Part shown: positions 7,794 to 12,842 of the stretch, one piece after another
Layout of the letters: every line of letters begins with the position of its first letter
How positions within the stretch are numbered: position 1 is the stretch's first letter
DNA from: Candidatus Omnitrophota bacterium
GTDB taxonomy: Bacteria > Omnitrophota > Gorgyraeia > Gygaellales > Profunditerraquicolaceae
Assembly: GCA_028687205.1 (NCBI GenBank)
Contig: JAQUAP010000014.1
Location: forward strand, 1 to 21,269
Reading direction: 5' to 3'
Length of the DNA stretch: 21,269 nucleotides
The notes under the pieces: generated by a model
What the model was told of the DNA's origin: nothing
What the model saw: only the letters and a program-made list of their open reading frames with translations
Databases searched by the model: none
Translations under genes and position numbers: made by a program

Positions 7794-8937
7794 AAATTTA
7801 TTCTGGATATTTGTTTTAAGCAGTACCGTCTACTTCACGCAAGGCATAGAAGGCCTTCCCTCCCAGGGTTTATTTTATTACTTCAAAGAGACACTCCTTT
7901 TTTCCCCCGAAAAGATAATGGTGATTTCCAGCGTCGTTATGCTCGCCTGGCTTGTCAAGCCGCTGATCGGGTATGTCATCGACCATTTTTTTAATAAAAG
8001 GATCTGGATTTTTATCGCCCTCGCCTTTGACGTAACCTTAGTTTTAATCATCGGGCTTCTGCAACTGCCGGTTTTTGTCCTGATTGTAATATTGATGCTT
8101 AATTCCGCCAATGCGGCTTTGCGTGATGTAGCGGTAGACGGGATTATGTGCGTAGAGGGTAAGAAATTCCAGGCTACAGGCAAAATTCAAAGCGTGCAGT
8201 GGATCTCCATATCATTAGCCGGCATACTCACGGGAATAGGAGGAGGATACATTGCCGAGAAATGGGGGTACCAGGCAGGATATTTAATGCTTGCCCCGAT
8301 GTACCTGCTGGTTGGGATACCGGCATATTTTTATCAAGAAGAAGATTATATGACCGTAGAGAAGGCAGCCTCTACCCTGGCAATTGATTTAAAAAAGCTG
8401 TTTACCAATAAAAACCTGCTTATCGTCGCTTTATTTATCTTTTTATACCGCTATTCACCGTCTTTCGGCACGCCGTTATTTTTCATCCAGCGGGACGCAT
8501 TTAGGTGGGGCAAGCTCTGGATCGGCGCCCTGGGGACAATCAGCACGGTCTTCGGGATTATCGGCGCGCTCTTATATTACCGGTTCAGCACCCGGATAAA
8601 TATCAAGAAATGGCTTTTCTGGTCGGTATTTTTGGGCGCAGTCACTACTTTGAGCTACCTTTATTACACGCCGGTCACCGCTATAATTTATGATGTATTC
8701 TACAGCTTTTTAGGGATGTTTATTTTTATCATGGTTATGGATTTTATGGCCAGGAAATCAATCCCCGGGCTGGAAGCAACTTCTTTTGCGCTCCTATGCA
8801 GCATCAGTAACCTGGCGCTTGTAACCAGCAATCTTTCCGGCGCATTCTTATTGCCTATCGTTGGCCTGAAATGGCTGATTATTGTTTCCGCAGTAACCAG
8901 TTTCCTCTGCCTGCCTTTAATCAAAAAAATCGATTAA
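7681..8937 (+). CDS. BT1/MFS-family membrane transporter, start uncertain
   Basis: Polytopic membrane protein with about 10-12 hydrophobic segments. The segment around ALRDVAVDGIMC and the following KIQSVQWISISLAG resemble the folate-biopterin transporter (BT1) branch of the major facilitator superfamily; AmpG-like MFS transporters are an alternative. Substrate is unknown. The first membrane helix begins right after the secG stop (NLFWIFVLSS), but no ATG, GTG or TTG in this frame lies between 7684 and 7917. The only starts that keep helix 1 are TTG 7675 and ATG 7681, inside the secG tail, giving an Arg-rich leader and a 113-nt overlap. ATG 7918 would remove helix 1. I give 7681, but a non-standard start or coupling to secG is possible. 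Confidence 0.7.
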   Translation: MLSRKLRLQPRHRQRLLHHRLQRASKPRRKPLKPIRNKNLFWIFVLSSTVYFTQGIEGLPSQGLFYYFKETLLFSPEKIMVISSVVMLAWLVKPLIGYVIDHFFNKRIWIFIALAFDVTLVLIIGLLQLPVFVLIVILMLNSANAALRDVAVDGIMCVEGKKFQATGKIQSVQWISISLAGILTGIGGGYIAEKWGYQAGYLMLAPMYLLVGIPAYFYQEEDYMTVEKAASTLAIDLKKLFTNKNLLIVALFIFLYRYSPSFGTPLFFIQRDAFRWGKLWIGALGTISTVFGIIGALLYYRFSTRINIKKWLFWSVFLGAVTTLSYLYYTPVTAIIYDVFYSFLGMFIFIMVMDFMARKSIPGLEATSFALLCSISNLALVTSNLSGAFLLPIVGLKWLIIVSAVTSFLCLPLIKKID

Positions 8938-8963
8938 ATTCCGCTAAAAATTACAGTTAGATT

Positions 8964-9006
8964 TAGCTTTCTCCTGCGTCTATTGGGGTAGAGAGGAGAC
9001 AAGCTA
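8964..9006 (+). promoter_or_regulatory. 5'-UTR hairpin 1 (TCTA-TAGA type) covering SD and start
   Basis: Near-perfect hairpin: TAGCTT (8964-8969) with AAGCTA (9001-9006), TCTCCT (8970-8975) with AGGAGA (8994-8999), and a core TCTA (8979-8982), TTGGGG, TAGA (8989-8992). The 3' arm contains the Shine-Dalgarno sequence and the last paired base is the A of the ATG at 9006. Folding would therefore block ribosome entry. Two relatives lie at 9930-9972 and 10332-10364. No promoter is evident just upstream. Confidence 0.75.
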
Positions 9007-9332
9007 TGGACAAAAAAGACCTTGACAAAGGGAAAATAAGTATATACAATTGTATATACTTAGAATATGCAGGAACATTAGTTAAAGAAATAAGGTGGAA
9101 TAAACTAAAGAGTATTCATTTAAAGTTTACGCGCGGTGTTTCTTTTGAAGAAATTGTTAGAGCTAAGTTTCTTGACTTACATGACCACCCCAAGCGTAAT
9201 AATCAAAAAATTTTAGTATATGAATATAAAGGCTATGCTTGGGCAGTTCCGTTTGTGTTGGAAAATGCAAGAGCATTCTTAAAAACACTCTATCCCAGCC
9301 GTAAATTTAGAAAACTTTATAAGAAAGGATAA
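9006..9332 (+). CDS. BrnT-like toxin of a toxin-antitoxin module
   Basis: 108-aa product whose core (about residues 28-105) resembles the BrnT toxin family, RelE-fold ribonucleases that cut RNA. The pattern is EIRWNKLKS, then RGVSFEEIV, a middle strand region with KILVYEY and AWAVPF, and the basic tail FLKTLYPSRKFRKLY. The first ~27 residues are not typical: homologous toxins usually begin near the WN motif. ATG 9006 has a good SD (GAGGAG) inside hairpin 1, but a promoter and palindrome lie downstream of it, and no in-frame ATG, GTG or TTG precedes the conserved core. The antitoxin starts 5 nt after its stop. Base composition is AT-rich compared with flanking metabolic genes, consistent with transfer. 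Catalytic residues were not identified individually. Confidence 0.65.
   Translation: MDKKDLDKGKISIYNCIYLEYAGTLVKEIRWNKLKSIHLKFTRGVSFEEIVRAKFLDLHDHPKRNNQKILVYEYKGYAWAVPFVLENARAFLKTLYPSRKFRKLYKKG
9022..9062 (+). promoter_or_regulatory. Promoter with 26-bp palindromic operator in the toxin 5' region
   Basis: TTGACA (9022-9027) and TACAAT (9045-9050) are 17 nt apart. A perfect 26-bp palindrome spans 9037-9062, with left arm TAAGTATATACAA and the matching right arm, covering the -10 and the expected transcription start. An operator placed this way is typical of autoregulated toxin-antitoxin modules. The site lies inside the reading frame that begins at ATG 9006, so either that start is not used or the promoter is not. 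Confidence 0.6.
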
Positions 9333-9336
9333 TCTT

Positions 9337-9603
9337 ATGAAAAAGAAAGGTGATTTTTACAAAAAGTTTAAATTGACTAAAGAAGAACAGTGGATTGAGG
9401 ATCATGCCGAAGAGTTTGTCCCAGTTAGAGGACCATTATACGACGCAATCGTAGTTGCCCTTGAGCGTAAGAAAAAAGAGATGGTTTTAAATATGCGCAT
9501 TAATGGCGATGACCTGAAAGCCATTAAACAAAAGGCCCACAAAGCCGGTGTCAAATACCAAACGCTTATTTCCGAAATCCTGCACAGGGTTGCGCAGGCG
9601 TAA
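9337..9603 (+). CDS. BrnA/CopG-type antitoxin
   Basis: 88-aa partner of the upstream toxin. The C-terminal half shows the ribbon-helix-helix pattern of BrnA/CopG antitoxins: a short strand LNMRING, then DDLKAIKQKAHKAGV and YQTLISEILHRV. The N-terminal half (KLTKEEQWIEDHAEEF) would bind and neutralise the toxin. Such proteins usually bind a palindrome at their own promoter; the 26-bp palindrome at 9037-9062 is the obvious candidate. The start has AAAGGA about 9 nt upstream, 4 nt after the toxin stop. Function is inferred from family pattern and gene order. Confidence 0.72.
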   Translation: MKKKGDFYKKFKLTKEEQWIEDHAEEFVPVRGPLYDAIVVALERKKKEMVLNMRINGDDLKAIKQKAHKAGVKYQTLISEILHRVAQA

Positions 9604-9604
9604 G

Positions 9605-9838
9605 ATGAATAAGAAAATTAAAAAGCTCTTAAAGCGAATAGATGAAAGGCCATTTGACCCACTATGGTATCGACTAAGGCAATTGGAGAATACGAAAATA
9701 CTTTATGAGCAAAATATAAATTTACCGGCAAACGTAAGAATGGCGAATGTTCAATTGGTTCAAAATGACATAATCGCCCTCAAAAAACGAATAAAGAAAT
9801 GGACTAAACTTAATTTATTGATATTGAATAAAGTTTAA
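9605..9838 (+). CDS. Small basic hypothetical protein, third gene of the TA operon
   Basis: 77 aa, strongly basic (N-terminus MNKKIKKLLKRI), predicted mostly helical with a possible short coiled coil around residues 25-65. I do not recognise the family. ATG 9605 lies one base after the antitoxin stop, so translation is probably coupled; a longer version in the same frame would start inside the antitoxin gene. Its last codons overlap the -35 element of the downstream short transcription unit (9818). It may be a third component of the toxin-antitoxin operon or a passenger. Confidence 0.5.
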   Translation: MNKKIKKLLKRIDERPFDPLWYRLRQLENTKILYEQNINLPANVRMANVQLVQNDIIALKKRIKKWTKLNLLILNKV

Positions 9839-9846
9839 CGTATACT
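9818..9846 (+). promoter_or_regulatory. Promoter of short transcription unit 1
   Basis: TTGATA (9818-9823), 17-nt spacer, TATACT (9841-9846). Two further units at 10930 and 11053 have the same spacer length and the same -10 hexamer. Confidence 0.65.
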
Positions 9847-9852
9847 TTAATC

Positions 9853-9919
9853 ACCTTCGTTAGAGAGGAAGCATTTATGCTACGAGGGAAAAGGCGTTGA
9901 GTAATCAACGCCTTTTTTT
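9853..9919 (+). ncRNA. Short transcription unit 1: SD, start codon and intrinsic terminator
   Basis: The expected ~65-nt transcript carries a GAGAGGAA Shine-Dalgarno-like stretch, ATG at 9877, a block TGCTACGAGGGAAAAGGCG shared with units 2 and 3, and an intrinsic terminator: GGCGTTGA (9893-9900), GTAA loop, TCAACGCC (9905-9912), then seven Ts. From the ATG it encodes only MLRGKRR and stops at 9898-9900, inside the terminator stem. It may be a small RNA, a leader-peptide attenuator for the ORF6N gene that follows, or an expression signal without a gene. Ends are predicted. Confidence 0.6.
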
Positions 9920-9929
9920 GTTTGTTAGG

Positions 9930-9972
9930 TTTAGCCACTCCTTACGTCTATTTGGGTAGAAGGGAGGCTAAA
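9930..9972 (+). promoter_or_regulatory. 5'-UTR hairpin 2 (TCTA-TAGA type)
   Basis: TTTAGCC (9930-9936) can pair with GGCTAAA (9966-9972), CTCCT (9938-9942) with GGGAG (9962-9966), around TCTA (9947-9950), TTTGGG, TAGA (9957-9960). As in hairpin 1 the 3' arm holds the SD (GGGAGG) and exactly 13 nt separate TAGA from the ATG at 9974. It starts 10 nt after the T-run of unit 1. Confidence 0.72.
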
Positions 9973-9973
9973 T

Positions 9974-10309
9974 ATGGCTAATGGAATAGTTGTTGATACA
10001 ATCGCAGCTAAGATATTAGAAATTCGGGGGAAAAAGATAATGTTGGATAGGAATTTGGCAAAACTTTATGCAGTCGAAACGAGAGTGTTAAATCAAGCAG
10101 TTAGAAGAAATCGGTCTCGTTTTCCGGAAGATTTTATGTTTATTTTGACTCGTGAGGAGATTAATAGGATATCACAATTTGTGATATCCTTAAAATTCTC
10201 TAAAAATGTCTATGCTTTTACTCAAGAAGGCGTAGCTATGCTTTCAGGCGTGCTCAATTATACTATCTCCCTGCCGAAGGCCGCCTCGCCACCCGCTACT
10301 AATCTTTGA
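9974..10309 (+). CDS. ORF6N-domain protein, C-terminally truncated
   Basis: 111 aa with an ORF6N domain, a DNA-binding domain found in phage antirepressor-like and many bacterial accessory proteins. The pattern is IRGKKIMLDRNLAKLYAVETRVLNQ (split here: IRGKKIMLDRNLAKLY, then VETRVLNQ), RFPEDFMFILT, and AFTQEGVAMLSGVLN. After that point (about residue 95) similarity to the downstream paralog ends abruptly and a Pro/Ala-rich tail of about 16 residues follows to the stop, so the helical C-terminal part is missing. A deletion or recombination is likely. Start ATG 9974 has GGGAGG inside hairpin 2. Codons 65-73 are a 25-bp palindrome. Possibly non-functional, or a short DNA-binding form. Confidence 0.7.
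   Translation: MANGIVVDTIAAKILEIRGKKIMLDRNLAKLYAVETRVLNQAVRRNRSRFPEDFMFILTREEINRISQFVISLKFSKNVYAFTQEGVAMLSGVLNYTISLPKAASPPATNL
10166..10190. repeat. 25-bp perfect palindrome inside ORF6N gene 1
   Basis: AGGATATCACAA (10166-10177), centre T, TTGTGATATCCT (10179-10190). It begins exactly 192 nt after the ATG (codon 65). The second ORF6N gene has a different palindrome at the same codon; both share the central CAATTTG. Confidence 0.95.
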
Positions 10310-10331
10310 TAAATACTCAATTAGATTCCAT

Positions 10332-10364
10332 CGCTTCCCGCGTCTATTCAGGTAGAGCTGAGGT
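10332..10364 (+). promoter_or_regulatory. 5'-UTR hairpin 3 (TCTA-TAGA type, degenerate)
   Basis: Core TCTA (10343-10346), TTCAGG, TAGA (10353-10356) with a weaker outer stem of CTTC and GAGG. TAGA is 14 nt before an in-frame TTG at 10371, nearly the same geometry as hairpins 1 and 2, but a better SD (AAAGGAGG, 10385-10392) serves the ATG at 10401. Confidence 0.55.
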
Positions 10365-10400
10365 TTCAATTTGGAACCTCAAAGAAAGGAGGCAGGTATT

Positions 10401-10916
10401 ATGAAAGAGCTAATGCCCCAAGAAACAATAGCTAAGAAAATATTTATTATTAGAGGGCAGAAAGTTATGTTAGACAGTGATCTTGCTGAGTTATTTGGGG
10501 TTCAAACCAAGCAATTGAATAGGCAAGTAAAGCGGAATATCCAGAGATTTCCCGAAGAATTTATGTTCAGGCTCACAAAGGGGGAGAAAGATGAACTGGT
10601 GCCAATTTGGCACCAGTTCGAAACAATGAAACATTCCTACGCCTTGCCGTATGCTTTTACCGAGCATGGGGTGGCAATGTTAGCCAGTGTTTTGAATAGC
10701 CAAAGAGCAATAAAAATGAGCATCATTATCGTAAAAACATTCGTAAAACTCCGCGAAATGATGTCTGCGCATAAAGAATTGTTGTATAAATTAAATGACC
10801 TTGAAAGAAAGATTCAAAACCACGACAAAGAGATATCGGATATTTTTAGTGCAATACGGCAACTGATGGGTATCCCTAGCGTAAGGAAGAAAATTAAGGG
10901 TTTTGCTCGTAAGTAA
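10401..10916 (+). CDS. ORF6N-domain DNA-binding protein
   Basis: 171 aa, apparently full length. The ORF6N domain spans about residues 8-110: IIRGQKVMLDSDLAELFGV, LNRQVKRN, RFPEEFMFRLT, then a variable stretch and AFTEHGVAMLASVLN. A helical C-terminal region follows (IIIVKTFVKLREMM, and a heptad-like segment about 130-155) ending in a basic tail. Family members are linked to phage antirepression and gene regulation; the target here is unknown. ATG 10401 is chosen for its AAAGGAGG at 8 nt and because it makes the N-terminus equal in length to the upstream paralog; TTG 10371 would add 10 residues. Codons 65-73 form a 27-bp palindrome. Confidence 0.8.
   Translation: MKELMPQETIAKKIFIIRGQKVMLDSDLAELFGVQTKQLNRQVKRNIQRFPEEFMFRLTKGEKDELVPIWHQFETMKHSYALPYAFTEHGVAMLASVLNSQRAIKMSIIIVKTFVKLREMMSAHKELLYKLNDLERKIQNHDKEISDIFSAIRQLMGIPSVRKKIKGFARK
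10593..10619. repeat. 27-bp perfect palindrome inside ORF6N gene 2
   Basis: GAACTGGTGCCAA (10593-10605), centre T, TTGGCACCAGTTC (10607-10619). It begins 192 nt after ATG 10401, the same offset as the palindrome in the upstream paralog, but with different arm sequence. Confidence 0.95.
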
Positions 10917-10929
10917 TATAGAGCTATTA

Positions 10930-10958
10930 TTGACAGAATCCTTTATATCGTATATACT
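10930..10958 (+). promoter_or_regulatory. Promoter of short transcription unit 2
   Basis: Consensus TTGACA (10930-10935), 17-nt spacer, TATACT (10953-10958), starting 14 nt after the ORF6N stop. Confidence 0.78.
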
Positions 10959-10964
10959 ATTAAT

Positions 10965-11028
10965 ACTTAGTTGGAGAAGAACGTTTGTGCTACGAGGAAA
11001 AGGCGCTGGAACAATCAGCGCCTTTTTT
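10965..11028 (+). ncRNA. Short transcription unit 2: SD, start codon and intrinsic terminator
   Basis: Predicted ~64-nt transcript with GGAG (10973-10976), GTG at 10987, the shared TGCTACGAGGAAAAGGCG block, and a terminator GGCGCTG (11002-11008), 7-nt loop, CAGCGCC (11016-11022) plus six Ts. Unlike units 1 and 3 the GTG frame does not stop at the hairpin but stays open to 11148, in frame with the ATG of unit 3. The hydrophobic 54-residue product that would result is probably fortuitous. Confidence 0.6.
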
Positions 11029-11052
11029 GTTTGCTGTGCTCCGCTATTTTAC

Positions 11053-11081
11053 TTGACAGCGCTACTTGGATTAGCTATACT
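11053..11081 (+). promoter_or_regulatory. Promoter of short transcription unit 3
   Basis: Consensus TTGACA (11053-11058), 17-nt spacer, TATACT (11076-11081), 24 nt after the T-run of unit 2. Confidence 0.78.
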
Positions 11082-11087
11082 TTTAAT

Positions 11088-11142
11088 AGGTGGAGAGTCA
11101 TTTATGCTACGAGGGAAAAGGCGACGGCAACGTCGCCTTTTT
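11088..11142 (+). ncRNA. Short transcription unit 3: SD, start codon and intrinsic terminator
   Basis: Predicted ~55-nt transcript with GGAG (11092-11095), ATG at 11104, the shared TGCTACGAGGGAAAAGGCG block, and a terminator GGCGACG (11120-11126), GCAA loop, CGTCGCC (11131-11137), then five Ts. The ATG opens a 14-codon frame, MLRGKRRRQRRLFH, that reads through the terminator to a TGA at 11146-11148 and is half arginine, largely because the stem is CG-rich. No gene starts close downstream. Confidence 0.6.
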
Positions 11143-11187
11143 CATTGACACGCCTCCCCCATAAAATCTTATAGGTCATCTTTAGAA

Positions 11188-11215
11188 TTGACAGGGCAAG
11201 GAACAGGCGTAGAAT
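11188..11215 (+). promoter_or_regulatory. Probable promoter of the 227-aa gene
   Basis: TTGACA (11188-11193), 16-nt spacer, TAGAAT (11210-11215). A second possible -10, TATAAT at 11232-11237, lacks a matching -35 and would start transcription about 20 nt before the ATG. Confidence 0.5.
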
Positions 11216-11263
11216 AAGAAAGAAAATAGACTATAATGCACTAAATCTCTATGATGTATTCTA

Positions 11264-11947
11264 ATGAAAAGAATAGCCGATGCCGTTAAAGAGATAAGAA
11301 GAGAAACTGAACAATGTTCATTAAAAACTCGTAAAGTTATCGAGTACGTATACACAGTTAGAGGTAAAGATTTTTCAATATTATCTGCAGCTTTATTGAT
11401 CAACAAGAATATAAATACCTGTGAAGTTATAGTAGATACTTTAGATGATAATAATTTAGAAGAAGCTTCAGTTTTGATGAGATTCCTTCTGGAACGTATC
11501 TCTTTAGCTTTTAAGATTTCAAAAGATAAAATTAATATTCAACATATAGGTAAATTAAAAGCTAATAGTTGTATAGCAGAGCTTAAAAATTCGTTTGATT
11601 TTCTTGGATTACTTTATGGTCATTTGTCTAGAATATCTCATAGTCATTTCTGGACCTTCGCAAATAATTTTGTTAAATTCAATAAATCAAAGAATAAATC
11701 AACGGTGCGGGTAGTCTTATACAAAGATAGTAAAGAATTATCGAGTGCTTATTTAGGATTGTTTATGCTTGTATTTCTTAATCTTGCTGTTGCAGAATTT
11801 ATAGAAAAAGAATATTCGAAGGGACGTTTATTCCATTGGGAACTTAATAAAAATCTTGTTTGGAAGTGTAGTATTATTGACGAATTGATACTCTGGAAAG
11901 TAAATAATTGGTTTGTTAGTATTGATGGTAAGCCATTGTTTAATTAG
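11264..11947 (+). CDS. Hypothetical protein, 227 aa
   Basis: I do not recognise this family. The product is soluble and mostly helical in appearance, with an acidic-to-basic helical N-terminus (residues 1-70), a segment GLLYGHLSRISHSHFW around residues 115-135 that recalls helical HEPN-like or DUF5677-like proteins, and a hydrophobic helix at about 165-180 (LGLFMLVFLNLAVAEF). The HEPN comparison is weak and no RxxxxH catalytic motif was confirmed. Codon use is clearly AT-rich against the flanking metabolic genes, which suggests horizontal gain. The start has no strong SD. The gene is followed by an intrinsic terminator and stands alone in the island. Confidence 0.6.
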   Translation: MKRIADAVKEIRRETEQCSLKTRKVIEYVYTVRGKDFSILSAALLINKNINTCEVIVDTLDDNNLEEASVLMRFLLERISLAFKISKDKINIQHIGKLKANSCIAELKNSFDFLGLLYGHLSRISHSHFWTFANNFVKFNKSKNKSTVRVVLYKDSKELSSAYLGLFMLVFLNLAVAEFIEKEYSKGRLFHWELNKNLVWKCSIIDELILWKVNNWFVSIDGKPLFN

Positions 11948-11981
11948 TTTCTCAATAAGATAAAAAATGGTTTTATTCTAT

Positions 11982-12014
11982 ATCCTGAGTTCAAAGATGA
12001 CTTGGGATTTTTTT
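11982..12014 (+). terminator. Intrinsic terminator of the 227-aa gene
   Basis: ATCCTGAGT (11982-11990) pairs with ACTTGGGAT (12000-12008, two G-T pairs), followed by a run of seven Ts. Confidence 0.7.
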
Positions 12015-12021
12015 GTTTATA

Positions 12022-12193
12022 GCGCGGGTGGCTTGGACTGGTTTCGTAGCGGGGCGTTGAGGCAAGGAGCGGGCACGGTTCACCCGCTATACAGAGACCA
12101 GTGAGAGCGACGCAGCCGAACCGAGCGTAAGTTTTGCCGCGCTGGGGCAAAACAAGCGTCCCCGCGAGAAACAGTCCAAGACAGGACCCGCGC
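12022..12193. repeat. GC-rich foldback element A
   Basis: The gene-free stretch 11948-12242 is mostly this structure. GCGCGGGT (12022-12029) pairs with ACCCGCGC (12186-12193); CTTGGACTGGTTTC (12032-12045) with GAAACAGTCCAAG (12168-12180, one base missing); GCGGGG with CCCCGC inside. A second hairpin lies within: TTTTGCC (12132-12138) with GGCAAAA (12146-12152). GAGACCAGT (12094-12102) can compete for the left arm. No reading frame here looks coding. Its ends resemble those of the element at 18108-18200. It could be a MITE-like mobile element or a structured RNA. Confidence 0.75.
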
Positions 12194-12205
12194 ATAAATA
12201 AATGC

Positions 12206-12234
12206 TTGAAGCTGCGGGATTTAGGTAGTATAAT
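12206..12234 (+). promoter_or_regulatory. Promoter of marC-glgC operon, apparently leaderless
   Basis: TTGAAG (12206-12211), 17-nt spacer, TATAAT (12229-12234). The expected start, about 7 nt after the -10, falls at 12241-12243, at the ATG itself. Confidence 0.65.
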
Positions 12235-12242
12235 TTAAAGCT

Positions 12243-12842
12243 ATGATGGAAATGCTTAAGCCCTATATATTAGCGTTTATCCCGCTGTTTGTGGCCATAG
12301 ACGCCATTGCCACGATTCCCGTATTCCTGTCCCTGGTCCACGGCACCTCCGTAAGGCAGAAGAATAGTATAATTCTGGACGCCGTGGTTACCGCCACCGT
12401 CGTTGCCATTATCTTTATCTTTATCGGCAAATGGGTCTTTTCACTTTTAGGCGTCACTGTCCCGGATTTCCAGATCGCCGGCGGCCTTTTGCTATTTGTC
12501 CTTTCCGTGCGCTTACTCTTTCCCGGAGCCCAAAAAGACAGCTTCGTCCATACCCACGAGCAGGGCTTAGGCGTCTTTCCTTTAGGTACCCCCTTAATCA
12601 CCGGCCCGGCAGTGCTGACGACCACCTTAATGATGATGAACAGCTTCGGGCTTATACCCACCTTAGTCTCGTTAGTATTAAATATGCTTTTTGTCTGGCT
12701 GACCCTGGTTAAGGCAGATGTAATTATGAAATTTGTGGGCCCCAGCGGCACGCGGGCATTCTCCAAAATTATGTATATATTACTGGCAGCCATTGCCGTA
12801 ATGATGGTCAGGCACGGTATAATCGGAGCATTCTTAAAATGA
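12243..12842 (+). CDS. MarC-family integral membrane protein
   Basis: 199-aa protein of the MarC/UPF0056 family, inner-membrane proteins with six helices whose function is unsettled. Recognisable features are the N-terminal FVAIDAIATIPVFLSL, the AGGLLLFVLSVRLLF helix, and the conserved loop PLGTPLITGPAVLTT (about residues 115-129), followed by further helices to the C-terminus. There is no SD before ATG 12243 (or the adjacent ATG 12246) and the promoter places the transcript start at or next to it, so translation is probably leaderless. It overlaps glgC by 4 nt. Confidence 0.88.
   Translation: MMEMLKPYILAFIPLFVAIDAIATIPVFLSLVHGTSVRQKNSIILDAVVTATVVAIIFIFIGKWVFSLLGVTVPDFQIAGGLLLFVLSVRLLFPGAQKDSFVHTHEQGLGVFPLGTPLITGPAVLTTTLMMMNSFGLIPTLVSLVLNMLFVWLTLVKADVIMKFVGPSGTRAFSKIMYILLAAIAVMMVRHGIIGAFLK

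Noticed and set aside
8964..10364. Integron attC sites
   Set aside because: The hairpins lack the usual GTTRRRY/RYYYAAC core pairs, lie before rather than after genes, and no integrase is present.
9818..11142. CRISPR array or type III toxin-antitoxin RNA repeats
   Set aside because: The three units are irregularly spaced and each has its own promoter and terminator; there are no uniform spacers and no adjacent ToxN-like gene.
10903..11148. 81-residue frame covering short units 2 and 3
   Set aside because: It runs through two promoters and an intrinsic terminator; the hydrophobic middle is promoter and spacer DNA. The units themselves explain the sequence better.
12022..12193. tRNA or other known structural RNA gene in the GC-rich stretch
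   Set aside because: No cloverleaf, T-arm GTTC consensus in the right context or CCA end could be assembled; the long nested arms fit a foldback element instead.
11944..12195. 83-residue minus-strand frame over element A
   Set aside because: Composed of the GC-rich foldback arms; no coding character.
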